Positions 49,588-58,945 are shown, counted from the stretch's first letter. The stretch: 64,000 bases of DNA from Clostridiales bacterium (GCA_019423635.1 JAHZBA010000004.1:50158-114157); one strand, 5' to 3'. The notes: generated from the sequence alone by a model not told the origin. Translations and numbers: made by a program.

Positions 49588-49680
49588 AAAGCTTCCCGCA
49601 AGCCGCTTGTGCCCCGAATGGGGTATTACAAAGGCTTGCGGGGTGCAGGGGCGGAGCCCCTGGGGAAGGGTCTCCGGGCA
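49588..49680. repeat. Dispersed palindromic repeat, variant copy
   Basis: CGCAAGCCGC ... GGCTTGCGGGGTGCAGGGGCGGAGCCCCTG with inner CCCCGAATGGGG. Shares GCGGGGTGCAGGGGC with copies at 47640 and 58880. Lies in the 311-bp interval between the glycine-rich gene and rny, in which no gene is seen. Confidence 0.65.
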
Positions 49681-49707
49681 GAGCCTGGAAAAGACGCGAA
49701 GTGACGC

Positions 49708-49742
49708 AAAAAATCCTCCGGGGGATTCCCCGGAGGATTTTT
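49708..49742 (-). terminator. Terminator of rny
   Basis: Perfect 14-bp stem AATCCTCCGGGGG / CCCCCGGAGGATT with a 3-bp loop and TTTTTT on the minus strand, 13 bp after the rny stop. Confidence 0.9.
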
Positions 49743-49754
49743 GAATGGAATGGA

Positions 49755-51302
49755 TTACTTTGCGTATTCGACCACCTTGGTCTCCCGCAGGACGTGGACC
49801 TTGATCTGACCGGGGTACTCCATTTCCTCCTCGATCTTCTTGGCCAGATCCCGGGCCAGGATGACCATCTGATCCTCGCTGACCTGCTCGGGCTTCACCA
49901 TGACCCGGACCTCCCGGCCCGCCTGGATGGCATAGGCCTTGTCCACGCCGGGATAGGAGCCGGTGATGGTCTCCAGCTGCTCCAGCCGCTTGATGTAGTT
50001 CTCCAGATTCTCGCGGCGGGCGCCGGGCCGGGCGGCGGAAATGGCGTCGGCCGCCTGCACCAGGCAGGCCACGATGGTCCGGGGCTCCACATCGTTGTGG
50101 TGGGCCTCAATGGCGTGGATGATGTCCTCCCGCTCCTTGTACTTCCGGGCGAACTCCACACCCAGGGCCACATGGGTGCCCTCCATCTCGTGGTCCACGG
50201 CCTTGCCCAGGTCGTGGAGAAGGCCGGCGCGCTTGGCGGCCTGGACGTCGGCCCCCAGCTCCGCGGCCATCATGCCGGCGATGTGGCTGACCTCCACGGA
50301 GTGGAGCAGCACGTTCTGGCCGTAGCTGGTGCGGTAGTGGAGACGGCCCAGCATCTTCACAAGCTCCGGGTGGAGACTGCGGATGCCGCACTCAAAGACC
50401 ACCCGCTCGCCCTCGGCCTTGATGACGGCCTCCACCTCCCGGCGGGACTTCTCCACCATCTCCTCGATGTGGGTGGGGTGAATCCGGCCGTCGGCGATGA
50501 GCTTTTCCAGGGCAAGGCGCGCGATCTCCCGGCGCACCGGCTCAAAACAGCTGACGGTAATGGCCTCCGGCGTGTCGTCGATGATGAGATCCACGCCGGT
50601 GAGGGTCTCGATGGTGCGGATGTTGCGGCCCTCCCGGCCGATGATCCGGCCCTTCATGTCGTCATTGGGCAGGGGAACCACACTGACGGTCATTTCGGCC
50701 ACGGAGTCGGCGGCGCACCGCTGGATGGCCTGGGCCACCACTTCCCGGGCGCGGGCCTCGGACTCCTCCTTCATCCGGGACTCCACCTCTTTGATCTTGA
50801 GGGCAGTCTCGTGAGTCACCTCGGACTCCACCTGGTCGATGAGGTACTGCTTCGCCTCCTCGGCGGTGAGGCCGGAGATGCGCTCAAGCATTTCGGTCTG
50901 GCTGCGCTTGAGGAGCTTGATCTCCTCGTTTTCCTTGTCGGCGGCCGCGTGCTTCTGGGCCAGGGCCTCCTCCTTTTTCTCGATGGCCTCGGTCTTGCGG
51001 TCCAGGTTCTCCTCTTTTTGCTGCAGGCGGTTTTCCTGCCGCTGCAGGTCGGCCCGGCGGGACTTCTCTTCCTTTTCGTATTCGCTGCGGCTCTTCAAAA
51101 TCTCTTCCTTGGCTTCCAAAAGGGCTTCTTTTTTCTTGGTCTCGGCACTCTTGATGGCCTCGTTGATGATGCGCTTCGCCTCGTCCTCCGCGCTGGAGAT
51201 TTCTTTTTCAGACACGTTCTTCCGGTAGCGAATACCCAGCAGAAAGCAGACCACACCGCCGACCACCAGCCCCACCAGGGCGCCAATGGCATACTGCATC
51301 AT
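49755..51302 (-). CDS. rny: Ribonuclease Y
   Basis: 515 residues. Membrane-anchored endoribonuclease that starts mRNA decay in Firmicutes. N-terminal transmembrane helix (residues 4-22), long coiled coil (about 30-195), KH domain with [15 protein letters not shown] (about 215), and HD domain with [12 protein letters not shown] (about 360) followed by [10 protein letters not shown]. The first of two ATGs at 51302 is preceded by AAGGAGAG. Has its own promoter and terminator. Confidence 0.96.
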   Translation of the reverse strand: MMQYAIGALVGLVVGGVVCFLLGIRYRKNVSEKEISSAEDEAKRIINEAIKSAETKKKEALLEAKEEILKSRSEYEKEEKSRRADLQRQENRLQQKEENLDRKTEAIEKKEEALAQKHAAADKENEEIKLLKRSQTEMLERISGLTAEEAKQYLIDQVESEVTHETALKIKEVESRMKEESEARAREVVAQAIQRCAADSVAEMTVSVVPLPNDDMKGRIIGREGRNIRTIETLTGVDLIIDDTPEAITVSCFEPVRREIARLALEKLIADGRIHPTHIEEMVEKSRREVEAVIKAEGERVVFECGIRSLHPELVKMLGRLHYRTSYGQNVLLHSVEVSHIAGMMAAELGADVQAAKRAGLLHDLGKAVDHEMEGTHVALGVEFARKYKEREDIIHAIEAHHNDVEPRTIVACLVQAADAISAARPGARRENLENYIKRLEQLETITGSYPGVDKAYAIQAGREVRVMVKPEQVSEDQMVILARDLAKKIEEEMEYPGQIKVHVLRETKVVEYAK

Positions 51303-51505
51303 GGCGGATACTCTCCTTCACTTCTGTATTCATTTCGCCAGCCGGGCAGAAAAGGCGCGGAAAGACCGCAGCCGGCTCAGAGGTGAGACGGCCCGGTGTC
51401 CGAAAAGGGGAGCAATGTCCCCAAAGGCCGCGTCCGGCCTGTTCAGCTGACGGATAGAAAATGATCGAACGGCACCCCTATGCCGGCCGAAAATCATCTT
51501 TTATT

Positions 51506-51534
51506 AGTTTAATCGTTTGCCGGAGCCGTGTCAA
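51506..51534 (-). promoter_or_regulatory. rny promoter
   Basis: On the minus strand TTGACA (51534-51529), 17 bp, TAAACT (51511-51506). Gives a leader of about 200 nt. The 359-bp interval 51303-51661 holds nothing else that I can name. Confidence 0.8.
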
Positions 51535-51661
51535 GAAAAACCGTAGAGTTTTCGTGGAATTCTAATAAAAAATTGAGCGAAGATGCTCTGAGCCCGTTTG
51601 AAAACCGGCGGAATGCCGGATTGCGGGGGAGTTTTTGCCGGGGCGGGCCTTCCGGGGCAGT

Positions 51662-52402
51662 TTACGTTTCAATATAGGCCGCCGCGGCGTAGCCCATCAG
51701 ATCCCCGTAGCGGACCACGTACCACCCCTGCCACTCGCCGTAGACGGTGAGGCTGGCGCCGTTGGGCAGGTTGGCGATCACCCGGCCCACGCCGGAGGGA
51801 TAGCTGCGGAGGTTCAGCGTGCCGTAGCTGACGCGGACGGTGCCCGGCACCGGGTCCATAGGGTAGACGAAGGGCAGGCCGAAAAAGCGGGTCAGGGCCC
51901 GGGCCAGCTGCTGGGCGATGGCATCCCAGTGGCCCTCCAGCCAGACGGCGTCGGCGTAGTTGTCGTGGTAGCCGATCTCCGCCAGCACCGCCGGAGCCCT
52001 GGATTGGCTGACCTCCCCCAGGGTGGTGGTGGCGCGGGTGGTGACTTTATCCGGCAGGGGATAGATCTTCCGCAGCTCCTCGGCGATGAGCTCCGCAGCC
52101 CGCTGACCCTGGGTGCTGCCGGGATAGTAAAAGACGATGATGCCTCTGGCCTCCCCATAGCTCCCCTCCGGAGCAGCGTTGGAGTGCAGGGCCAGGTAGA
52201 GGTCGTAGTTGCCGGCGTTGGCCTCCCGGATGGAGCTGGCGGCGGTCATATCCGGCCGGTTGCGCTGGTAGCGGATGGCGTTGGAATTCAGATAGGGCAC
52301 CAGGGCGTCCGCCAGCAGGTTCATGTTGTACTCCTCAGACCCGCTGCCGGTGACGTAGCTGTTCCAGTCCTGTGTAGATGGACTCAAGTAGATGATAGGC
52401 AT
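51662..52402 (-). CDS. N-acetylmuramoyl-L-alanine amidase-like protein with SH3 domain
   Basis: 246 residues from the ATG at 52402 (GGAGGAGG 8 bp upstream). Amidase_3 fold, residues 1-170, with Glu in SEEYNMNLLADAL, His in LALHSNAA and catalytic-type Glu in AEIGYHDN. The first zinc histidine normally seen in a DPGHGG motif is absent: here the N-terminus reads IIYLSPSTQDWNSY. Residues 185-246 are a bacterial SH3 domain for wall binding. No signal peptide, as in CwlC-like mother-cell amidases. Confidence 0.82.
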   Translation of the reverse strand: MPIIYLSPSTQDWNSYVTGSGSEEYNMNLLADALVPYLNSNAIRYQRNRPDMTAASSIREANAGNYDLYLALHSNAAPEGSYGEARGIIVFYYPGSTQGQRAAELIAEELRKIYPLPDKVTTRATTTLGEVSQSRAPAVLAEIGYHDNYADAVWLEGHWDAIAQQLARALTRFFGLPFVYPMDPVPGTVRVSYGTLNLRSYPSGVGRVIANLPNGASLTVYGEWQGWYVVRYGDLMGYAAAAYIET

Positions 52403-52459
52403 AGTAGGTTCCTCCTCCACCACTATTTATATGGTAATTTCCGGCGGGATGTGATACAC

Positions 52460-52627
52460 TGTCCGTTGAGAATTAGGAATTAGGAGTTAGGAATTAGGAA
52501 TTAAAAATTAGGGACTGGGAATGATGGCGTCCAGTTTCAACGGACAATTGAACATCCGCCTCCGGCGGAAGCAGGGATCTCCCTGCCTCCACAATTCCTC
52601 ATTCCTAACTCCTAATTCCTAATTCCT
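52460..52627. repeat. Heptamer-rich inverted-repeat element
   Basis: Five or so copies of GGAATTA/GGAGTTA (52471-52503) face their complements (CCTAATTCCTAATTCCTA end, 52592-52627), giving a hairpin of about 35-bp arms. Inside are a second inverted pair TGTCCGTTGA (52460-52469) / TTCAACGGACA (52536-52546), GCCTCCGGCGG and GCAGGGA/TCCCTGC. It lies between the divergent amidase and rlmI genes and ends 16 bp before the rlmI start. Confidence 0.75.
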
Positions 52628-52642
52628 ACCGGGAGGTTTTTT

Positions 52643-53872
52643 ATGAAGGCAGATCGCATTTACCCCCAATACACCGTCACGGCCAAGGCGGAGGCGTCCA
52701 TTCTCCGGGGCCACCCCTGGGTCTATGAGGCGGAGATCCTCTCGGCGGAGGGAGCGGCGGAAAACGGCGGACTGGTGGATGTCCTCAGCCGGAAGGGACG
52801 ATATTTGGGGACGGGATTTCTCTCGGAGCACTCCAAAATCCGGGTGCGGCTGATCTCCCGGAACGCCAACGACCGCTTTGACGAGGCCTTCTGGCGGCGA
52901 AAGCTCCAGTGGGCCTGGGAATACCGGAAGACGGTGATGGCGCCGGAGGATCTGGACGCCTGCCGGATTGTCTTTGGGGAGGCGGACGCCTTTCCGGGAC
53001 TGACGGTGGACAAGTTCCACGACCTTCTCAGCGTGCAGGTGCTCTCTGTGGGGATGGAGCGGATCAAGGGGACGCTGCTGCCCATGCTGGCGGAGCTGCT
53101 GCGCTCTGACGGGTATCCCGTTCGGGGGATCTTTGAGCGCAGCGACGCGGCCCTGCGGGACAAGGAGGGCCTGCCCCAGGGCAAGGGCTGGTTTCCCCTG
53201 CCGGGGGAGGCGCCGCCGCCGTCGCCTGTGGTGGAAATTACGGAAAACGGCATCCGGTATCTGGTGGATGTGGAGAACGGCCAGAAGACCGGCTTCTTCC
53301 TGGACCAGAAGTACAACCGCCGGTGCGTGGCCCGCATGGCGGCAGGCCGGACGGTGCTGGACTGCTTCACCCACACCGGCTCCTTCGCCCTGAACGCCGC
53401 CCTGGGCGGGGCGGCCCATGTCACCGCCGTGGACGTGTCGTCCTCCGCCGTGGAGCTGGCCAGGGCCAACGCGGAGCGAAACGGCCTGGCGGACCGGATG
53501 GATTTTTTGACGGCCGACGTCTTCGACCTGCTGCCGGCCCTGGAGCGGGAGCCCCGGCGGTACGACTTCATCATCCTGGACCCGCCGGCCTTCACCAAGT
53601 CCCGGCAGACGGTGAAAAACGCCATGGCCGGATACCGGGAGATCAACTGCCGGGCCATGCGGCTGCTGCCCCGGGGCGGGTACCTGGCCACCTGCTCCTG
53701 TTCCCACTTTGCGGAGGAGGCGCTCTTCACCGCCATGCTGGGGGAGGCCGCCCGGAGCGCCGGGGTGCAGCTGCGGCAGATTGAGGCCCGGCAGCAGGGC
53801 TGCGACCACCCGATCCTCTGGGGCGTGCCGGAGACGAACTATTTGAAATTCTACCTGTTCCAGGTGATCTGA
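52643..53872 (+). CDS. rlmI: Class I SAM-dependent rRNA methyltransferase (RlmI-like)
   Basis: 409 residues. N-terminal PUA-like domain (HPWVYEAEI ... GRYLGTGFLSEHSKIRVRLISR), a middle EEHEE domain, and a Rossmann methyltransferase domain: motif I VLDCFTHTGSFALNAALGG (about residue 235), motif IV ILDPPAFTKSR (about 313), motif VI GGYLATCSCSHF. In E. coli RlmI makes m5C1962 of 23S rRNA. GGGAGGTT is the ribosome site. Confidence 0.88.
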   Translation: MKADRIYPQYTVTAKAEASILRGHPWVYEAEILSAEGAAENGGLVDVLSRKGRYLGTGFLSEHSKIRVRLISRNANDRFDEAFWRRKLQWAWEYRKTVMAPEDLDACRIVFGEADAFPGLTVDKFHDLLSVQVLSVGMERIKGTLLPMLAELLRSDGYPVRGIFERSDAALRDKEGLPQGKGWFPLPGEAPPPSPVVEITENGIRYLVDVENGQKTGFFLDQKYNRRCVARMAAGRTVLDCFTHTGSFALNAALGGAAHVTAVDVSSSAVELARANAERNGLADRMDFLTADVFDLLPALEREPRRYDFIILDPPAFTKSRQTVKNAMAGYREINCRAMRLLPRGGYLATCSCSHFAEEALFTAMLGEAARSAGVQLRQIEARQQGCDHPILWGVPETNYLKFYLFQVI

Positions 53873-53976
53873 GGGAGTGCGGTGCGCCGGGAGCGGTTTT
53901 TGCTTGCAGCGCCTGTGCCGCTGCAAGCGGGCGCTGGCCGGAGGATTGGGACAAATACGCTGAGGAGGCAGAGAAG

Positions 53977-54879
53977 ATGAAGTGCAGACCCATTTTGGTG
54001 GACGACTCCCTGCGGGAGCTCACCCAGCACGGCACCCCCGATTTCCCCCTGTCCATGGACCGGCAGGTGGTGGCGGACCCCAGCCATGGCAGTGTCCGCC
54101 ACTGGCACCCGGAGGCGCAGATTGCCCTGGTGACGGCGGGAGAGGTCCTCTTTGAGACGGAGCGGGGAGTCTTCCGCCTGGGAGAGGGGGAGGGCTTCTT
54201 TGTGGGCAGCGGCGTCCTCCACCAGGCGGCCCCCACAGAGCGGGCCGACGGGGTCTACATCTGCGTGAACTTCCTGCCGGATCTCCTCTGCGGCCCCGGC
54301 GGCAGCGTGCTGCGGCGGGACTATGTGGACCCGCTGCTGAGCTGCGAGGCCCTGCGCAGCGTCCCCCTGACGGATCAGCCCTGGCACCGGGAGATCTGCG
54401 GCCTTTTGCGGCAGATGGGGGAGGTGGAGGAGGAAGGGGCCTACGGCTATGAGCTGCAGCTGGTGGCCCTGCTCTTCCAGATCTGGCGGCTGCTGGTGGT
54501 GCACCACCGCCGGGAGATGGAGGAGCAGTCCTCCGTGTCCTTCGGGGACCGCCAGCGGATTCGGACCCTGCAGACCTATATCCGCAGGCACTACATGGAG
54601 CGCATCACCCTGGCGGACATCGCCGCGGCGGGACACGTCAGCCGGGGGGAGTGCTGCCGGGTGTTCCGGCGGGTTCAGGGGGAGACCCCCATGGGCTATC
54701 TCACCCGCTGCCGCCTGGAGCAGAGCGTCCGCCTGGTCAGCGGCACCGAGCTCAGCATGGGGGAGATCGCCAGTCAGGTGGGCTTCGGCACCGCCAGCTA
54801 CTTTACGGAGCTCTTCCGCCGGGAGATGGGGACCACGCCGCTCCAGTACCGAAAGCAGCGAAAAGTATCAAAATCTTAA
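53977..54879 (+). CDS. AraC family regulator 2
   Basis: 300 residues. Cupin domain (residues 30-130, SVRHWHPEAQIALVTAGEVLFETERGVFRLGEGEGFFVGSGVLHQA) and C-terminal double helix-turn-helix (about 195-295, ITLADIAAAGHVSRGECCRVFRRVQGETPMGYLTRCRL and EIASQVGFGTASYFTELFRREMGTTPLQYR). GAGGAGGC ribosome site. It directly precedes the cyclodeaminase-like and glycerate-kinase/enolase-like genes in the same direction and is the likely regulator of both. Confidence 0.92.
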   Translation: MKCRPILVDDSLRELTQHGTPDFPLSMDRQVVADPSHGSVRHWHPEAQIALVTAGEVLFETERGVFRLGEGEGFFVGSGVLHQAAPTERADGVYICVNFLPDLLCGPGGSVLRRDYVDPLLSCEALRSVPLTDQPWHREICGLLRQMGEVEEEGAYGYELQLVALLFQIWRLLVVHHRREMEEQSSVSFGDRQRIRTLQTYIRRHYMERITLADIAAAGHVSRGECCRVFRRVQGETPMGYLTRCRLEQSVRLVSGTELSMGEIASQVGFGTASYFTELFRREMGTTPLQYRKQRKVSKS

Positions 54880-55029
54880 CCACACTTGCCGGGAAATTCA
54901 CAGGAATTCTCCCGGCAGTTGACTTTCCGCAAAGTGCACCTCTATACTGAAAAAAACAGGCGGAGCCGCCTGAGGAAGAATTACAGACCGTATTTTACAT
55001 CTCAAATTTTCCAATAAGGAGAGATTTTT

Positions 55030-56151
55030 ATGGGAAAGAAAACGGAATTTTTGTTTCTGTCGGAGCCGGACTGCATTGCCGCCGGCGTGCTGGACGCGAA
55101 GAAGTGCGTGGACAACGCGGAGGAGGTCTTCCGCCTGCTGGCCCAGGGGGACTATCTGATGGGCGGCGCGGGCCGCAACAGCCACGGCCTGCCCCTGGTG
55201 TTCCCTGAGACCAGCCCCTTTCCCGGAATGCCCCTGGCGGGCCCGGACCGGCGGTTTGTGGCCATGCCCGCCTATCTGGGGGGCCGCTTTGACGTGTGCG
55301 GCGTGAAGTGGTACGGCTCCAACGCCGCCAACAAGCAAAACGGCCTGCCCCGCTCCGTGCTGACGGTGATGCTCAACAACAAGGAGACCGGAGAGCCGCT
55401 GTGCCTGCTCAGCGCCAATCTCAGCTCCGCCGCCCGGACCGGCGCGGTCCCCGCCGTGGGCGCGCGGTATCTGGCGCGGAAGGACGCGGAGGTGCTCACC
55501 TGCGTGGGCTGCGGCCCCATCGGCCGGGGGTGCCTCAACGCCATTGTCACGGTGATGCCGAAGCTGAAGACCGTGATCTGCTGCAACCGCTCGCCGAAAA
55601 ACGCGGAGATCATGGCGGAGCATGTGCGGCGGGACCTGGGGTACGAGGCGGTCATTGAACCGGACCTGGAGAAGGCGGTGCGGCAGGCGGACGTGCTGTC
55701 CATCGCGGCCTCCCGGACGGCGCCGCTGGCGGTGAAGCGGGAGTGGATCAAGCCCGGCTGCACGCTGCTGGCCTCCGGGCCCTTCCAGTGCGACGAGCAG
55801 CTGTGGCTGGACATGAAGATCGTTCTGGACAACACCGCCCTGCACCAGACCTATGTGAAAGACGGCAAAGAGGCCCATGACCCCAACTACGGCAACCACA
55901 TCGGCACCCCCATCTATCAGCTGATTGACGCCGGGAAGCTGCCGGATCTGGAGGAGTTTTCAGTGCTGGGCAAGGTGATTCTGGGCCGGCAGACCGGACG
56001 GGACAGTGCCGAGCAGATCGTCTGCTTCATCAACGACGGCATGGCGGTCTTCGATATGGGCCTTTGCCACGACCTGTACCACACCGCCCTGGACAAGGGC
56101 CTGGGGCAGAAGCTGGTGCTGTGGGAGAGCGCGGCGCAGTGTGAGGAATAA
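55030..56151 (+). CDS. Ornithine cyclodeaminase/mu-crystallin family enzyme
   Basis: 373 residues, about 40 longer than ornithine cyclodeaminase. NAD(P)-binding Rossmann fold with TCVGCGPIGRGCLNAIVTVMPKL (about residues 156-178), and a catalytic-type region VCGVKWYGSNAANKQNGLPRSVLTVMLNNKETGEPL and LSSAARTGAVPAVGARYLA. The family includes ornithine cyclodeaminase, ketimine reductases and alanine dehydrogenases. The gene follows a 151-bp gap after the AraC gene and is 10 bp from the fusion gene. Confidence 0.85.
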   Translation: MGKKTEFLFLSEPDCIAAGVLDAKKCVDNAEEVFRLLAQGDYLMGGAGRNSHGLPLVFPETSPFPGMPLAGPDRRFVAMPAYLGGRFDVCGVKWYGSNAANKQNGLPRSVLTVMLNNKETGEPLCLLSANLSSAARTGAVPAVGARYLARKDAEVLTCVGCGPIGRGCLNAIVTVMPKLKTVICCNRSPKNAEIMAEHVRRDLGYEAVIEPDLEKAVRQADVLSIAASRTAPLAVKREWIKPGCTLLASGPFQCDEQLWLDMKIVLDNTALHQTYVKDGKEAHDPNYGNHIGTPIYQLIDAGKLPDLEEFSVLGKVILGRQTGRDSAEQIVCFINDGMAVFDMGLCHDLYHTALDKGLGQKLVLWESAAQCEE

Positions 56152-56161
56152 GGAGCCGTTT

Positions 56162-58846
56162 ATGGAACAGAAAATCAGGAATCGGGAGGCGCTGCTCTCC
56201 TGCGGGGACGCGGAGGGCCGCCGGATTGTGCTGGAGGTTGCGGAGAAGACGCTGCAGCGCCTGGACGCCAGAGAGCGCATCAGGAGCATTGCCCACATGG
56301 AGGGGGATGTCCTCTGCATCGGAAAGCGCCGCTGGGATCTTGCCAGGAAGCGGCACGTCTATCTGCTGGGAGCCGGCAAGGCCTGCAACCACATGGCCAT
56401 GGCCATGGATGAGCTGCTGGGAGACCATCTGACCCGGGGCATCGCCATTGTGAAGTCCTCGGAGCCCACGGATGTCTTCTGCCGGACGGAGGTCTTTGTA
56501 GGGGGCCATCCCCTGCCCAATGAGGAGGGCCTCCGGGCCTGCCGGGAGATTTTGAAGCTGGTGGACGGCGCGGGAGCGGAGGATCTCTTTATTGTGGTGA
56601 TCTCCGGGGGGAGCTCCGCCCTGATGAGCTGCCCGGTGGAGGGAATCACCCTCCAGGATGAGATCGACGCCACCGACGTGCTGCTGAAGTCCGGGGCGGG
56701 GATTCTGGAGATCAACGCCATCCGCCGCCACATCAGCCAGATGAACGGCGGGATGCTGGCAAAGCGCATCGCCGCCCGGGGGGCGGAGCTGATCGGGTTC
56801 GGAATCTCCGACGCCGTGGGCACCCCCGCCACCGGGGACATCGGTGAGCCCTACGCCGCCTACCGGGGAACCCCCATGGGCCCCGACCAGACCACCCTGG
56901 CCGACGCCCGCCGGGTGATCCGGGACTACCATCTGGAGGACCGGCTGCCCAAATCCGTGGTGGACTATTTGATGCATGTGGGGGAGGAGGGGGAGACGCC
57001 CAAGTCCTTCCCCCGGAACACCTATTTCCTGCTGAACTCCCTGCCGGACTCCTGCCGCTGCGCCAAGGCCGCCGCGGAGTCCATGGGCCTGCCCGCCGTG
57101 ATCCTCTCCAGCTTTCTGGAGGGGGAGGCGGCGGACGCCGGCACCATGCTGGCCTCCGTGGCCCGGGAGATCCAGCAGCACGGGAACCCCGTCCAGGCCC
57201 CCTGCGTCCTGCTGGCCTCCGGCGAGGTGACCACGAAGATTCCCGACAGCGCCGCCATCACCGGCCACGGCGGACCGGGGCAGGAGCTGACGTGCAGCTT
57301 TGCCCTGTCCGCGGAGAAGATCCCCGGCTGCGCCCTGCTCTCCATCGACTCCGAGGGCACCGACGGCACCACGCCGGCGGCGGGCGGCCTCACGGACTCC
57401 CAGAGCTTCCGGACGGCCCGGGAGCGGGGGGTGGACCTCCATGCCGCCCTGCGGGGCCACGCCTGCTACGAGGCTCTGACGGCGATTGACGGCAGCATCC
57501 TCACCGGCAATACCGGAACGAACCTCTGCGACCTCCACATTCTCTATGTCCCGGCCCTGGAGCCGGGGAGGAAAGCCGGCCCGCGGATCAAGTCCGTCCG
57601 CGCCCGGCAGATCATCGACTGCAAGTGCCGCCCCATGGTGGAGGTGGACGTGGTGACGGAGGACGGCGCCGTCGGCACCGGCGCGGCCCCCACCGGCAGC
57701 TCTGTGGGAATGTACGAGTCCTGTGTCCTGCGGGACGGGGACCCCAACGAGTACCATGGGCTCAGCGTCCACAAGGCGGTGGACAACGTGAACCGCATCA
57801 TCGCCCCGCGCCTTGTGGGCATGGATGTGACGGATCAGGCGGCCATTGACCAGGCGATGATTGACCTGGACGGCACGCCGGATAAGCACGTCTTAGGCGG
57901 CAACGCCATCTACTCCGTGTCCGTGGCGGCCTACCGGGCCGCGGCGGCGTCCGCCGGCGTGCCGCTGTACGACTACATTGCCGGGGACGGCATCCGGACG
58001 GTCCCCATCCCCTCCTTCAACGTCCTCAACGGCGGGAACAACGCCGGGGTGCGCCAGGCCTTCAACGAATTCATCGTGATGCCCTACCGGGCCAGCGACA
58101 TCGAGCAGGCGGTGGAGATCGCCGTGCAGGTGTTCCAGGAGCTGGGCAAGGTGATTCAGGACCGCACCGGCGCCCCCGCCCGGGTGGGCGGGTCCTACGG
58201 CTGGTGCGCCCCCTACGAGGACCCGGCGGCCTGCCTGGATCTGATCGCCGAGGCCATTGACCGCTGCGGCTACAAGGAGCAGTGCGCCTTCGCCCTGGAC
58301 TGCGCCTCCAGTGAGATGTACGACCCGGAGAAAGGCTACTACCTCAACGGAAAGTACCTCACCAGCGCCCAGCTGGTGGCCTATGCCAAGGACCTCACGG
58401 AGCGGTACAACTTCGTCTTCATTGAGGACCTGCTGGACGAGAACGACTGGGAGGGCTACCGTCTGGCCCATCGGGAGATCACCCGGACCTTCCTCATCGC
58501 CGACGATCTGACGGTGTCCAACAAGGCCCGGATTGTCCGGGCCCATGAGAGCGACTCCATTGACGGCTTCATTCTCAAGCCCAACCAGGTGGGCACCATC
58601 ACCGAGGCCATGGAGGCCCACCGGTATGCCCAGGAGCACGGTCTCTTCTCCATCACCTCCGGCCGCTCCGGCGGGGTAGTGGGGGATGTGGTGATGGATT
58701 TGGCAGTGGGCCTGCAGATCCCCTTCATCAAAAACGGCTGTCCCCGCTCCGGCGAGCGGATTGACAAGCTGAACTTCCTCATGCGGGCCAAGGACACCCA
58801 TCCCGGGTGTCATATGGCGAAGATTGAGCACCTGGTCCGCTTTTAA
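56162..58846 (+). CDS. Fusion: glycerate 2-kinase (DUF4147/MOFRL) + enolase-like protein
   Basis: 894 residues from the ATG at 56162 (AAGGAG 7 bp upstream); the frame to 56006 is not used. Residues 1-465 are a glycerate 2-kinase: LLGAGKA (K73), GGHPLPNEEGL, VVISGGSSALMSCP, EINAIRRHISQMNGGMLAKR, GISDAVG and TDGTTPAAGG. From R475 to the end is a full-length enolase fold starting IKSVRARQIIDCKCRPMVEVDV. Relative to yeast enolase it keeps metal ligands D713, E755, D781 and lysines K806 and K857, plus E636; but His159 is N627, the Glu211 site reads GSYGW (676-681) and His373 is G834. Kinase product 2-phosphoglycerate is the enolase substrate, so channelled or altered chemistry is suggested. Confidence 0.9.
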   Translation: MEQKIRNREALLSCGDAEGRRIVLEVAEKTLQRLDARERIRSIAHMEGDVLCIGKRRWDLARKRHVYLLGAGKACNHMAMAMDELLGDHLTRGIAIVKSSEPTDVFCRTEVFVGGHPLPNEEGLRACREILKLVDGAGAEDLFIVVISGGSSALMSCPVEGITLQDEIDATDVLLKSGAGILEINAIRRHISQMNGGMLAKRIAARGAELIGFGISDAVGTPATGDIGEPYAAYRGTPMGPDQTTLADARRVIRDYHLEDRLPKSVVDYLMHVGEEGETPKSFPRNTYFLLNSLPDSCRCAKAAAESMGLPAVILSSFLEGEAADAGTMLASVAREIQQHGNPVQAPCVLLASGEVTTKIPDSAAITGHGGPGQELTCSFALSAEKIPGCALLSIDSEGTDGTTPAAGGLTDSQSFRTARERGVDLHAALRGHACYEALTAIDGSILTGNTGTNLCDLHILYVPALEPGRKAGPRIKSVRARQIIDCKCRPMVEVDVVTEDGAVGTGAAPTGSSVGMYESCVLRDGDPNEYHGLSVHKAVDNVNRIIAPRLVGMDVTDQAAIDQAMIDLDGTPDKHVLGGNAIYSVSVAAYRAAAASAGVPLYDYIAGDGIRTVPIPSFNVLNGGNNAGVRQAFNEFIVMPYRASDIEQAVEIAVQVFQELGKVIQDRTGAPARVGGSYGWCAPYEDPAACLDLIAEAIDRCGYKEQCAFALDCASSEMYDPEKGYYLNGKYLTSAQLVAYAKDLTERYNFVFIEDLLDENDWEGYRLAHREITRTFLIADDLTVSNKARIVRAHESDSIDGFILKPNQVGTITEAMEAHRYAQEHGLFSITSGRSGGVVGDVVMDLAVGLQIPFIKNGCPRSGERIDKLNFLMRAKDTHPGCHMAKIEHLVRF

Positions 58847-58855
58847 GGAGCGCAG

Positions 58856-58945
58856 AAAAAAGTTTCGCTCAAGCCTTTTCAAAGGCTTGCGGGGTGCAGG
58901 GGCAGCGCCCCTGCCGGGGGTCTCGGGGGCGGAGCCCTTGAGCAC
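58856..58945. repeat. Dispersed palindromic repeat, copy near the fusion gene
   Basis: AAGTTTCGCTCAAGCC, then CAAGCCTTTTCAAAGGCTTG, GCAGGGGCAGCGCCCCTGC and a further GGGGGCGGAGCCC. Same order as R2 and copy 1. Confidence 0.75.

Noticed and set aside
52471..52626. CRISPR-like or microsatellite reading of the GGAATTA repeats
   Set aside because: Units are 7 bp without spacers and face complementary units, so it is one hairpin element.
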